A DNA stretch of 64,000 nt from Paraclostridium tenue (GTDB taxonomy: Bacteria > Bacillota > Clostridia > Peptostreptococcales > Peptostreptococcaceae). Position numbers and translations under genes: made by a program. The notes beneath the pieces are model-generated. The model was given only the letters and a program-made list of their open reading frames with translations, did not search any database and was not told where the DNA came from. How positions within the stretch are numbered: position 1 is the first letter of the stretch; each line of letters starts with the position of its first letter. The stretch covers positions 186,001-250,000 of the forward strand of contig NZ_BAAACP010000001.1 in the NCBI RefSeq assembly GCF_039521565.1, given 5' to 3'. Below, one piece after another: positions 52,588-61,706 of the stretch.

Positions 52588-54129
52588 ATGAGTAAAGTAG
52601 CGAAAGCAACAATAGGACTTATGATAGTCACTATGTTATCTAAAGTTCTTGGTTTTGGTAGAGAATTAGCACTTACATATGTGTATGGAGCTAGTGCATC
52701 GGCAGATGCATATATAACATCTGTAAGTATTCCTACAGTATTATTTGCATCTGTAGCAACATCTCTGGCAACTACCTTTATACCTTTATTTTATGAAGTA
52801 GATAAAACGGACGGAAGAGAAAAATCTTTGGATTTTGCAAATAACGTATTTAATATAGTTATAATTATAAGTGGATTATTAGCGATATTTGGATTTATAT
52901 TTGCTGAACCATTAGTCAAAATATTCGCAATAAATTTTGCAGGAGAAAAATTAGAACTAGCAGTTGAATTTACAAGAATAATGATATTTGGGGTTATATT
53001 TATAGGATTGAGTAATATAATGACATCATGGTTGCAAATAAATGGAAAATTTACTATACCGGGTATGATAGGATTTCCATTTAATATTTTTATTATATTA
53101 GGAATATTCTTAAGTAGTAAAGGTAATATTGAAATAATGGCTATTGGTACACTAATTGGGTTAGCAAGTCAATTTTTATTTCAGCTACCGTTCGCTATAA
53201 AGCATGGCTATAAATATAAGCCCTATATAAATATTAAGGATAAGTACATAAAAAAAATGATATGGTTAATAATTCCTGTTTTTATAGGAGTAGGAGTTAA
53301 CCAAATAAATGCTGTCATAGATAGAAGCTTAGCATCTACATTAGGAGATGGAGTCATAACCGTATTAAATAGTGCAAATAGATTAAATCTATTTGTTACA
53401 GGACTATTTATAGCTACAATTGCAGCTGTTATATATCCTATGTTATCTAAGCTCTCAAATGAAAATAATAGCGAAAAATTTGCAGAATCAGTTGCTCAAA
53501 GTGTAAACTCTGTAGTACTTTTAATAATACCTATATCAGTCGGAGCTATAGTACTTGCAGAACCTGTGGTTAGAATTGTTTTTGAAAGAGGTGCATTTGA
53601 CTCAGATGCAACTCATATGACAGCTGTAGGTTTAGCATGTTACTCTGTAGGGATGATAGGTTTTGGACTTAGAGATATACTAAGTAAAGTCTTTTATTCA
53701 TTAAAAGATACAAAGACACCTATGATAAATGGAGCATTAGCAATGATAATGAATATAATATTAAACCTTATATTTATAAATTTTTTAGGATATGCAGGAT
53801 TAGCCATAGCTACAAGTTTGTCAGCGCTTATATGTATAGTATTATTATTTAGAAGTTTAAAAAAGAAAATTGGATACTTCGGGCAAGATAAAATAATTAA
53901 AACGTTAGGTAAATCTTTAATAGCGGCTATAGTAATGGGTGGAATTACATTATTATCATACAAATTCTTAGCTAATATTTTAGGATTAGGATTTATACAA
54001 GAAGCTATAGCATTAGGTGGAGCAGTTGGAATAGGGGTTTTAGTTTATGGAATACTAATAATCTTATTCAAAGTTGAAGAAGTTAATATAGCAATAGATA
54101 TAGTTAAAAAGAAATTAAATAGGGCATAA
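52588..54129 (+). CDS. MurJ/MviN-family lipid-linked oligosaccharide flippase (locus 2)
   Basis: A 513-residue polytopic protein with about 14 membrane helices. The N-terminus KATIGLMIVTMLSKVLGFGRELALTYVYG-type start is the MviN signature (SKVLGFGRE, then ASASADAY), and RGAFD plus KVFYSLKDTKTPMING are conserved. MurJ flips lipid II; here, inside a polysaccharide locus otherwise without Wzx, it more likely exports the lipid-linked repeat unit, as proposed for mviN in the Clostridioides difficile PSII locus. The RBS TAGGAGGAT precedes the ATG. Confidence 0.9.
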   Translation: MSKVAKATIGLMIVTMLSKVLGFGRELALTYVYGASASADAYITSVSIPTVLFASVATSLATTFIPLFYEVDKTDGREKSLDFANNVFNIVIIISGLLAIFGFIFAEPLVKIFAINFAGEKLELAVEFTRIMIFGVIFIGLSNIMTSWLQINGKFTIPGMIGFPFNIFIILGIFLSSKGNIEIMAIGTLIGLASQFLFQLPFAIKHGYKYKPYINIKDKYIKKMIWLIIPVFIGVGVNQINAVIDRSLASTLGDGVITVLNSANRLNLFVTGLFIATIAAVIYPMLSKLSNENNSEKFAESVAQSVNSVVLLIIPISVGAIVLAEPVVRIVFERGAFDSDATHMTAVGLACYSVGMIGFGLRDILSKVFYSLKDTKTPMINGALAMIMNIILNLIFINFLGYAGLAIATSLSALICIVLLFRSLKKKIGYFGQDKIIKTLGKSLIAAIVMGGITLLSYKFLANILGLGFIQEAIALGGAVGIGVLVYGILIILFKVEEVNIAIDIVKKKLNRA

Positions 54130-54151
54130 AGTTAGTATATATGGAGGAGCC

Positions 54152-55078
54152 ATGAAAAAAATAGTAAGAAAAGCAATTATACCAGCAGCTGGACTAGGGA
54201 CAAGATTTTTGCCAGCGACGAAATCTCAACCAAAGGAAATGCTTCCGATAGTTGATAAACCAACTCTACAATACATAATAGAAGAAGCTGTACAATCAGG
54301 GATAGAAGAGATATTGATAGTAACAGGAAGAAGTAAAAAAAGTATAGAAGATCACTTTGACCGTTCTATTGAACTAGAATTAGAACTTGAACAAAAGGGA
54401 AAAACAGAAATGCTAAAAATGGTACAAGATATATCTAATATGGTAGATATATACTTTATACGCCAGAAAGAGCCAAAAGGACTTGGACATGCTATATACT
54501 GTGCTAAAAGCTTTGTAGGAGATGAACCATTTGCAGTACTTTTAGGAGATGATATAGTAGATAGCAATATACCTTGTTTAAGCCAGATGATAGACATATA
54601 CAATGAATACAATACATCAATACTCGGAGTTCAAGAAATAGCCAAAGAAAATACCGATAAATATGGAATATTAGACGTAAAATATATAGAAGATAGAGTT
54701 TATAAAGTAAAAGACATGGTTGAGAAACCAAAGGTAGAAGAAGCACCATCAAATATAGCTATACTAGGAAGATATATAATAACTCCGGCTATATTTGAAA
54801 TACTTGAAAATCAAGCGCCAGGAAAAGGTGGAGAGATACAACTTACAGATGCTCTTAAGACCTTAGGTAAGAATGAAGCTATATATGCATATAATTTTGA
54901 AGGAAGAAGATATGATGTAGGTGATAAACTAGGATTTTTAGAAGCGACAGTAGACTTTGCACTTAAAAGACCAGAACTTAGATATGAGTTTATGAACTTT
55001 TTAACAAAAAAGATTGATGAAGCTAAAAGTGATGAGTTTGTTATAGATGAGGTTGCAGTCGATATAGAAATAAATTAA
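54152..55078 (+). CDS. galU: UTP–glucose-1-phosphate uridylyltransferase (locus 2 copy)
   Basis: A 308-residue paralogue of the enzyme at 40436, near-identical up to residue 285 and then divergent at the C-terminus (KKIDEAKSDEFVIDE versus KVNNSNKSIEPPEEE). Motifs AAGLGTRFLPATKSQPKEML and VLLGDDIVDS are intact. The RBS TGGAGGAG precedes the ATG. It closes locus 2 in the same way that the first copy closes locus 1. Confidence 0.93.
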   Translation: MKKIVRKAIIPAAGLGTRFLPATKSQPKEMLPIVDKPTLQYIIEEAVQSGIEEILIVTGRSKKSIEDHFDRSIELELELEQKGKTEMLKMVQDISNMVDIYFIRQKEPKGLGHAIYCAKSFVGDEPFAVLLGDDIVDSNIPCLSQMIDIYNEYNTSILGVQEIAKENTDKYGILDVKYIEDRVYKVKDMVEKPKVEEAPSNIAILGRYIITPAIFEILENQAPGKGGEIQLTDALKTLGKNEAIYAYNFEGRRYDVGDKLGFLEATVDFALKRPELRYEFMNFLTKKIDEAKSDEFVIDEVAVDIEIN

Positions 55079-55090
55079 TAAATATATATA

Positions 55091-55128
55091 AAGCTGAAGG
55101 TAAAGTAAAACTAGCCTTCAGTTTTTTT
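55091..55128 (+). terminator. Terminator ending polysaccharide locus 2
   Basis: CTGAAGG and CCTTCAG pair around a 14-base loop and are followed by seven T. Confidence 0.8.
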
Positions 55129-55164
55129 ATATGTATATATGTTTTTAACACTAGAGTACAATTT

Positions 55165-55205
55165 ATTGCACTTATACAGTGCTTTAATTTTGACTTTTGT
55201 GCAAT
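55165..55205 (+). promoter_or_regulatory. Inverted repeat upstream of the PRD regulator gene
   Basis: ATTGCAC (55165–55171) and GTGCAAT (55199–55205) are exact inverse repeats separated by 27 bases, and GCAC…GTGC recurs inside. It is a possible operator for autoregulation of the PTS operon. Confidence 0.35.
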
Positions 55206-55248
55206 GATTATAATAAAGTATAATAAAACCAAGAAAGGGATATCAAAT

Positions 55249-57264
55249 ATGCAACTCAACATAAGGTTACAAAAAATATTAGACATACTATTAAATAATG
55301 ATTATACAAAGCTTGAAAAAATAATGAAATCATTAAATGTGTCTAAAAGAACTGCTTATTATGATATATCTAAAATAAATGAATACTTGCAAAAAAGTGG
55401 ACTAGAGATAACGAACATTAGAAACCTAGGATATCACATAAATCCATGTGACAAAGATGATATAAAAAAATTATTAAAATACTCAACAGATGATTATATA
55501 CTATCACCAAAAGAAAGAAGTATAAAAATAATTATAGATTTACTAATAGGTTTAGAAAAATCGACTATAGAAAAATATTGTGACAGTCTATATGTAAGTA
55601 GAAACACTATTTTAGGTGATATTAAAGAAGTTAAAAAATACATAAATAAATACAACTTAACTCTTAACACTCAAGGGGGATATGTATTAGAAGGAAAAGA
55701 AAAAGAAAAAAGATACTTGTTTATAAACTTATACAATGAGTATGGATACCTTTTTTATGAATATGAACTAATTGAAGAATACAAATCTATAAAAACAGAA
55801 ATTGAAAAATTAGACTTAGATATTTTAAAACATAATAATCTAAATTACATCTTAATGTATTTAACTATTTTTTATAAATATTATTACAAGAAAAGTATGA
55901 ACTGTTTTCATAAAGAAGATATTCAATTTTTACAAAATCTAACTTCTAATGATGATGCTAAAGTATTGTTAAATATTATAAGAAATATCATAGCTAAGGA
56001 TATAAGTGATATGGAAGTTTACTATATACAAACATTTTTAGTGAGTGATAATGATATTAGAAAATTTTTCAATGAACACAAATTAAAAGGTGAATATATT
56101 TCTTCAGTTAAGATGATGGTAAAAGAGTTTGAAAAAATATCATGTATATCAATTGATGATTATGAAACTTTGGAAAAAGATATACTTAATCATTTAATGC
56201 CTTCTTTATTTAGAATCAAATATGGTGTGTATTATCCCAACATAGTAAAAAATGAAATTAAGAAAAAGTATAAATCTGTATATCAATTTACTAAGCAATC
56301 TATAAAACATGTAGACAGCTTAATAGATATGTTTTTAAATGAAGATGAAATTGCATATGTATCTATGTATTTTGGTGGATATACAAGCAAGATGGGTGTA
56401 GAAATAAAAATTCCTAAAATTGTTATAGTATGTAATTTTGGTATGGCTACTTCTCAATTATTAAAAAATCAGATAGAAGAGTTATTTGACCTTATTGAAA
56501 TAGAAGATATCTTATCTTTAGAAAAGTTTAAACAATACGATAAGTATTATGATTTTGCTATAAGTACTGTAGATATTGATGAAGATGTATCTAAGTTTAT
56601 AAAAGTAAGTCCAGTACTTACAGATTTAGATAAGAAAAATTTAGTATCTCAAATTTCAAATGCTCAATCAACATTTAACAAAGAACAAGAAACAATAGAT
56701 AAGATTATGAGTAGTATTGAAAGACATGCAAATATTTCAGATAAAGAAAAATTGAGAGAAGAAATAAAAACTATAATAATTAACAGTAGAGAGAAGTCAA
56801 AAATTCAAAAAGCTACACTTAAAGAACTTTTATACGAAGACACTATAAGTTTAAATAAAGAAGCTAGCGATTGGAAAGAGGCTATATTAGTAGCATCAGA
56901 AAATCTTATAAAACTTGGATATATCAAAAATTCATATGTGAATGCTTGTATAGACAATGTAGCCCAATTAGGACCATATATAGTAATAGCACAAAATGTT
57001 GCCATGCCCCATGCTAATCCTGAAAATGGTGTAAATAAATTGGGAATGAGTATTACTACATTTAAAAATAAAATTAGGTTTTCTGATGATGAAAAGCATA
57101 GTGTAAAAATGATAGTAACTTTAGCACCTAAAGATAAGCAATCACATATAAAAGCACTTGCTTGCCTAACTCAGATGCTTAGAGAGAAAGATAATATAGA
57201 AACAATTATAAATACAGATGATAAAAATATAGTTTTAAAACTAATAGACAAATATTCAAGGTAA
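55249..57264 (+). CDS. PRD-containing PTS transcriptional activator (BglG/MtlR type)
   Basis: A 671-residue regulator starting MQLNIRLQKILDILL after AAAGGGAT. It has two N-terminal helix-turn-helix regions (LEKIMKSLNVSKRTAYYDI; STIEKYCDSLYVSRNTILGD), two PRD domains (about 180–390), an EIIB-like domain with Cys (IVIVCNFGMATSQLL) and a C-terminal EIIA domain with active-site His (NVAMPHANPE). Phosphorylation by the PTS tunes its activity. In PRD2 the usual HFG reads MYFGGY, so one regulatory His is replaced by Tyr. It heads the ascorbate-type PTS operon. Confidence 0.9.
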   Translation: MQLNIRLQKILDILLNNDYTKLEKIMKSLNVSKRTAYYDISKINEYLQKSGLEITNIRNLGYHINPCDKDDIKKLLKYSTDDYILSPKERSIKIIIDLLIGLEKSTIEKYCDSLYVSRNTILGDIKEVKKYINKYNLTLNTQGGYVLEGKEKEKRYLFINLYNEYGYLFYEYELIEEYKSIKTEIEKLDLDILKHNNLNYILMYLTIFYKYYYKKSMNCFHKEDIQFLQNLTSNDDAKVLLNIIRNIIAKDISDMEVYYIQTFLVSDNDIRKFFNEHKLKGEYISSVKMMVKEFEKISCISIDDYETLEKDILNHLMPSLFRIKYGVYYPNIVKNEIKKKYKSVYQFTKQSIKHVDSLIDMFLNEDEIAYVSMYFGGYTSKMGVEIKIPKIVIVCNFGMATSQLLKNQIEELFDLIEIEDILSLEKFKQYDKYYDFAISTVDIDEDVSKFIKVSPVLTDLDKKNLVSQISNAQSTFNKEQETIDKIMSSIERHANISDKEKLREEIKTIIINSREKSKIQKATLKELLYEDTISLNKEASDWKEAILVASENLIKLGYIKNSYVNACIDNVAQLGPYIVIAQNVAMPHANPENGVNKLGMSITTFKNKIRFSDDEKHSVKMIVTLAPKDKQSHIKALACLTQMLREKDNIETIINTDDKNIVLKLIDKYSR

Positions 57265-57283
57265 ACAGGAGAAAGGGAATAGT

Positions 57284-57685
57284 ATGATAGTTAAAGTTAT
57301 TAACCAGGTAGATGATTATAAAGAAGCTATCAAAATATCATGTGATATTTTAGAAAATAGAGGGTCTATAGAAAAATCTTATTTTGATTCAATAATAAGT
57401 AAAATAGATGAATATGGACCATATTTCTGTATAGCACCAAAAATTGCAATGCCGCATGCAAGACCAGAAGATGGTGCTAAAAAAACAGATTTATGTATTT
57501 TGAAATTAAATGAACCAGTAGATTTTTTGGGAAAAGAAACTAGTTTATTTTTAACATTAAGTTCAATAGATAATAAATCGCATTTAGAGCTTATGCAAAA
57601 GGTAGCAGGCATATGTATGGATGAAAGTAAATTAAATAAAATATTAAATACAAATAAAGAAGAAGAAATTATGGAGGTAATTTAA
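57284..57685 (+). CDS. PTS EIIA component, ascorbate/UlaC type
   Basis: A 133-residue EIIA of the mannitol/fructose fold. The phosphorylated His lies in KIAMPHARPEDGA, and EPVDFLGKETSLFLTLSS is the adjoining strand. It carries phosphate from HPr to the EIIB encoded next (1 base between). The RBS GGAGAAAGGG precedes the ATG. Confidence 0.9.
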   Translation: MIVKVINQVDDYKEAIKISCDILENRGSIEKSYFDSIISKIDEYGPYFCIAPKIAMPHARPEDGAKKTDLCILKLNEPVDFLGKETSLFLTLSSIDNKSHLELMQKVAGICMDESKLNKILNTNKEEEIMEVI

Positions 57686-57686
57686 A

Positions 57687-57959
57687 ATGAAAAGAATAAT
57701 GGCAGTTTGTGGATCAGGATTAGGATCAAGTTTTATGGTTGAAATGAATGTTAATGAGATATTAGGAGAATTAGGGTTAAGTGGATATGAAGTATCTCAT
57801 AACTCTTTAGCAGATGCTACACCAGAACAAGCAGATATATTTATAACAGCTAGTGACTTAGAATCAAGTGCATCTCATTTACCAAATTTAATAGTACTAG
57901 ATGCTTTATTTGATAAAGATGAGTTAAAAGGAAAGTTACAAGCAGCTTTAGGATTATAG
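57687..57959 (+). CDS. PTS EIIB component, ascorbate/UlaB type
   Basis: A 90-residue protein with the phosphocysteine P-loop MAVCGSGLGSSFMVEMNV near the N-terminus. Size and motif match UlaB/SgaB-type EIIB. It phosphorylates the sugar bound to EIIC. The RBS TGGAGGTAA lies inside the end of the EIIA gene. Confidence 0.9.
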   Translation: MKRIMAVCGSGLGSSFMVEMNVNEILGELGLSGYEVSHNSLADATPEQADIFITASDLESSASHLPNLIVLDALFDKDELKGKLQAALGL

Positions 57960-57996
57960 AAATTGATAATATAAAAAGACGTTAGGAGGGGACATT

Positions 57997-59361
57997 ATGA
58001 ATGGGTTTTTAAAAGTTATTGTAGATTTCATATCTGAACCAGCTGTGTTGATAGGGGTCATGGTTATAATTGGTTTAGTTCTTCAGAAAAAACCAATAGA
58101 AGACGTAATAAAAGGAACTATCAAGGCAATGGTTGGATTTGTTGTTATATCAGCCGCCGCTGGAGTTATAGTAGGTTCACTTGAGCCATTTGGTAAAATG
58201 TTTGAATATGGATTTAAGGTAAGTGGAGTTATACCAAATAATGAAGCTGTAGTTGCTATGGCTATGGATGAGTATGGTACTTATACAGCTCTTATAATGA
58301 CTTTTGGTATGCTGATGAATATACTTATAGCGAGATTTACTAAATTTAAATATATATTCTTAACAGGACATCATACTTTATTTATGGCTTGTATGATAGC
58401 TGTTATATTAGTTTCAAGTGGAATGAGTGGACCACATTTAATATTTACAGGATCACTTGCACTGGGACTTATAATGGTTATATCTCCTGCAATATGTCAG
58501 CCTTTTATGAAAGGAATAACTAAGAATGATTCGGTAGCATTAGGACACTTTTCTTCTATAGGATATTTCTTAGCAGCAGGAATCGGAAAGGCTGTAGGAA
58601 AAGGTTCTAAGTCAACAGAGGAAATGAAAGTTCCTAAGTCATTAAGTTTCTTAAGAGATTCAGCAGTTTCTATATCAATAACTATGTTGACTTTATACAT
58701 AATAGTTGCATTAGTTGCAGGGCCTAAATATGTTGAAACAAATTTATCTGATGGTAAAAACTTTATAGTTTATGCTATGATACAAGCATTAACTTTTGCA
58801 GCAGGATTTATATTAATACAAAATGGAGTTAGATTAGTATTAAATGAAATAGTACCTGCATTTAAAGGAATAGCAACTAAGCTAGTGCCAAATTCAAAGC
58901 CAGCACTAGATTGTCCAATAGTATTTCCTTATGCACCAAATGCAGTTCTTATAGGATTTATAAGCTCATTTATAGGTGGAGTGGTATCTATGTTAGTGTT
59001 AGGAGTAGCAGGACTTGTAATAATTATACCGGGTGTTGTTCCTCATTTTTTCACAGGAGCAGCAGCGGCAGTATTTGGAAACTCAACTGGTGGAAGACGA
59101 GGTGCTATAATAGGTTCGTTTTTAAATGGAGTAGTAATATCATTATTACCAGTGGCATTACTTCCTGTACTTGGAAACTTAGGAATAGCTAACTCTACAT
59201 TCTCGGATGGAGATTTTGGAGTAGTTGGAATATTTTTAGGTAAGATACAACAATTTGTAGGTGGATTTGGACTTACAGCAGTACTTGTGGGAATATTAGC
59301 AGTATTGGTTGTAATGAGTTTTGATTTTAAGAAAAGTGATGAAGTTAGGGAAGTAGCTTAG
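57997..59361 (+). CDS. PTS EIIC component, ascorbate/UlaA (SgaT) type
   Basis: A 454-residue membrane permease with about 11 helices. FLKVIVDFISEPAVLIGVMV at the start, TGHHTLFMACM and STGGRRGAIIGSFLNG are landmarks of the SgaT/UlaA family. It imports and phosphorylates L-ascorbate or a related compound. The catabolic ula genes (lactonase, decarboxylase, epimerases) are missing here, so the substrate is not certain. The RBS TAGGAGGGG precedes the ATG. Confidence 0.9.
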   Translation: MNGFLKVIVDFISEPAVLIGVMVIIGLVLQKKPIEDVIKGTIKAMVGFVVISAAAGVIVGSLEPFGKMFEYGFKVSGVIPNNEAVVAMAMDEYGTYTALIMTFGMLMNILIARFTKFKYIFLTGHHTLFMACMIAVILVSSGMSGPHLIFTGSLALGLIMVISPAICQPFMKGITKNDSVALGHFSSIGYFLAAGIGKAVGKGSKSTEEMKVPKSLSFLRDSAVSISITMLTLYIIVALVAGPKYVETNLSDGKNFIVYAMIQALTFAAGFILIQNGVRLVLNEIVPAFKGIATKLVPNSKPALDCPIVFPYAPNAVLIGFISSFIGGVVSMLVLGVAGLVIIIPGVVPHFFTGAAAAVFGNSTGGRRGAIIGSFLNGVVISLLPVALLPVLGNLGIANSTFSDGDFGVVGIFLGKIQQFVGGFGLTAVLVGILAVLVVMSFDFKKSDEVREVA

Positions 59362-59380
59362 TATATACAAAAAATATTAA

Positions 59381-59430
59381 AAATAAAAGAGTGCATTCTA
59401 TCAAAAATAGAAATGAACTCTTTTATTTTT
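59381..59430 (+). terminator. Bidirectional terminator between the PTS operon and the VanZ gene
   Basis: AATAAAAGAGT…CATT…CTAT pairs with ATAG…AATG…ACTCTTTTATT around CAAAA. A and T tracts on either side suit termination from both directions. Confidence 0.8.
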
Positions 59431-59432
59431 AT

Positions 59433-59969
59433 TTAATTTATATTATTAATCTTTTTATATTTATCATTAAACTTTAGATAATATATATAAATTATAGCTC
59501 CTATGAACCCACCTAAAGTATTTAACCATAAATCATCTATTTCACAAAATCTATAAGGTATAAATCCTTGGATTAACTCTACAAATAACGTTAAAGCAAA
59601 ACAACATATAATAGTCTTTTTCATATTATATCTACTCTTTGAATAAACAAAAAATCCAAATGGAACAAATAAAGCTATATTACCTAGTGTTTGATATAAA
59701 AAATATCCAAAGCTGTTTTTCATAAAAATACCTATAGGTACCTTAAGTGGAATTAGGTTATAAATCTCAAATCCTTCATAGGCTACATTTAACTTAATAG
59801 GAAATAGGGTAGCAGAAAAAACAAATACTACCGACATATATAAACTCAAATTAGTTATTTCATTTTTAACATTTAAATTAGTACCATTTATAAAACAAAT
59901 TAATGATCTTGAAAAAATATAAATAGCTATAAAACATACTAAAACCATTAAATTAAAATCTATTATCAA
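59433..59969 (-). CDS. VanZ-like membrane protein
   Basis: A 178-residue protein with five hydrophobic stretches. NIALFVPFGFFVYSK, FVELIQGFIPYRFCEIDDLWLNTLGGFIGA form the VanZ core (family pattern N-x3-F-P-G and E-x2-Q…D-D…N-x2-G). It starts at a TTG 9 bases after AGGAGG; a later ATG is possible at residue 8. A decayed copy lies at 61211–61474, also on this strand. Function unknown. Confidence 0.82.
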   Translation of the reverse strand: MIIDFNLMVLVCFIAIYIFSRSLICFINGTNLNVKNEITNLSLYMSVVFVFSATLFPIKLNVAYEGFEIYNLIPLKVPIGIFMKNSFGYFLYQTLGNIALFVPFGFFVYSKSRYNMKKTIICCFALTLFVELIQGFIPYRFCEIDDLWLNTLGGFIGAIIYIYYLKFNDKYKKINNIN

Positions 59970-60265
59970 TATTAAAATCCTCCTAAAAATAATACTGTAT
60001 AACTAATTATAGACTATTTATAAAATGTAGATACAAAAAATTATCCGAAATAGGAATAAGTATGAAAAATATATAAAGCTGATAAAGTATTGAGATGGTT
60101 ATAATATTGGAATAATAGGTATAGTCAGGAGGTAAGGAAACAGTTTTAACTGATGAGAATATTTAAAGTAAAAATAATAGTATAACAAATAAGCTAAGTT
60201 TATTTAAATTTTACACAAATTTGTATATAAAAGTAACTAGGCAAAATTAGAAATGGGAGGAAAAC
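59970..60265. other. Intergenic region between the VanZ gene and the MurJ pseudogene
   Basis: About 300 bases holding the TTG-start gene's promoter on the minus strand and an RBS (GGGAGG) for the decayed MurJ gene at its right end. Nothing else recognised. Confidence 0.4.
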
Positions 60266-60848
60266 ATGAGTAATTTAGCAAATCAGCATTGGCTATTAAT
60301 TTTTTAAGAATAATGATAATAGGAATAGTATTTATAGGGCTTGCTGTTAACCAGGTAAATACTATGGTAGATAGAAGCTTAGCATCAGGTTTTGGAGATG
60401 AAGTTATAATTGCTCTTAATAATTCAAATAGACTAAATGGATTTGTAATAGGGTTATATATCCCACATTATCAAAGTTATCTAGTATAAACAATAAGGAA
60501 AAACTTGCAGAATCAGTAGTAACTAGTATTAACTGTGTAAATTTGGTAGTACTTCTAGCAACAGTTGGAGCAATAGTACTTGCTACACTAGTAGTTAAAA
60601 TATTATTCCAAAGAGTTGCATTTGATTTTTAAATCTTTAATAGCTAGTTTAGCAATGGGATTTGTTACATATCTTGTTTATAATTTATTTAAAGGAATGC
60701 TTAGCTTAGGATTTATACAAGAAGCTATATAATTAGGAATATCCGTAAGAGCTGGAACAATTGTATATGCTTTATTAGTTAATTCATTTAAGGCAGAAGA
60801 AATAGATATGTTGATAAATATGTAAAGAAAAAATTAAAAAAATCATAA
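60266..60848 (+). pseudogene. Decayed MurJ/MviN-family gene
   Basis: It begins ATGAGTAATTTAGC after GGGAGG, like the intact gene at 62785, but quickly breaks. Readable pieces in order and in different frames are LRIMIIGIVFIGL, VNQVNTMVDRSLASG, NSNRLNGFVIGLY, EKLAESVVTSINCVNLVV, VKILFQRVAFDF and LGFIQEAI followed by a stop. Large internal deletions remove the segments between them, and stops and frameshifts interrupt the rest. The parts are closest to the gene at 62785. Confidence 0.88.
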
Positions 60849-61210
60849 GATAAAATAGTAGTAATAGATACATTTGAATTCGATTTAACAATAGCATATC
60901 TATTCTTAACGTTACCGAAAAAAACTTGCAATAACTTATATATAAATTAGATAAATATATAACTAATTATCCCTAATTTACCATTTTACATAAAAATTCG
61001 TCAACATCAGTAACACTAGGATGAAACCATTAGAACGTCTAATTTAAAATGTTACCCTAAGTGTTACCGAGAAAATTCGTCAACATATAAACCTAAAATT
61101 ACTGTTGACAAAAAACACCTAGGTCAACACATACTTCAACGTTTTTATAAATATTAAATAAAATTTCGATAATACTATTTATATATTAAAAAAGACATTT
61201 GAATACCAAA
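60849..61210. repeat. Non-coding patch with GTCAAC and GTTACC repeats
   Basis: A 15-base sequence AAAATTCGTCAACAT occurs at 60993–61007 and 61072–61086. GTCAAC recurs at 61123 and inverted (GTTGAC) near 61104. GTTACCGA occurs at 60911 and 61063, with GTTACCCT at 61051. No gene is visible on either strand. Confidence 0.55.
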
Positions 61211-61474
61211 ATATAATTTAGCTCCACAAAATCCAACTAAAGTATTTAACCATAAATCATATATTTCACAAAATCTATAAGGAATAAATTCTTGTGTAAA
61301 TTCCACCAATAAAGTTAAGAAAAACAAGATATAATAGTTTTTTTGAGATTAAAATTACTCTTTAAAAAACGAAAAAACCGTATGTAATAAACATGGCAAT
61401 ATTACCTAAAGTTAGATATAAGAAATATCCAAAACTATATTTCATAAATATTTGTATAGGAACTTTTAATGGAT
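61211..61474 (-). pseudogene. Decayed VanZ-like gene
   Basis: About 260 bases align in order with the intact VanZ gene at 59433–59969: shared stretches are AAGTATTTAACCATAAATCA, TTTCACAAAATCTATAAGG, AATATTACCTA and AATATCCAAA. The copy has frameshifts and small deletions and stops abruptly in the region that matches the middle of the intact gene, so both ends are lost. Confidence 0.85.
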
Positions 61475-61489
61475 AGTCTAAATAATATT

Positions 61490-61530
61490 AAAGCTGATTT
61501 CTAAATTACTTGGGAATCAGCTTTTTTTAG
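61490..61530 (+). terminator. Orphan terminator
   Basis: AAAGCTGATT and AATCAGCTTT form a 10-bp stem and are followed by T residues. No intact plus-strand gene precedes it, so it is left over from a lost gene. Confidence 0.7.
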
Positions 61531-61554
61531 TTATAATATATATAAATATTTATA

Positions 61555-61664
61555 TATATTACTCTACACTTTTTAAACTATTTACCGAAAATAATAAAGA
61601 GAAGTTTGCTGATTATGTAGCTAAAGATTTAAATTATATAAGCTTAGTTTATAAATACAATTAG
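61555..61664 (+). pseudogene. Second MurJ relic (internal fragment)
   Basis: An open stretch from about 61557 reads YYSTLFKLFTENNKEKFADY… and ends at a TAG. It matches the segment YPTLSKLSTENNKEKFAES of the intact gene at 62785 at both protein and DNA level. Nothing of the remaining gene is seen beside it. Confidence 0.8.
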
Positions 61665-61706
61665 CAATATCAGTTGATAATGACAATTTAGATAAGAGGT
61701 GTTAGT

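Noticed and set aside
58911..59192. Plus-strand frame of 93 codons inside the EIIC gene
   Set aside because: It is an out-of-frame shadow with Ser/Cys/Arg-rich nonsense composition.
60289..60489. Small 66-codon membrane protein gene
   Set aside because: It is one readable piece of the decayed MurJ gene at 60266–60848.
60849..61210. CRISPR array or tandem iterons
   Set aside because: Only two copies of the 15-mer exist and spacing and orientation of the shorter repeats are irregular.
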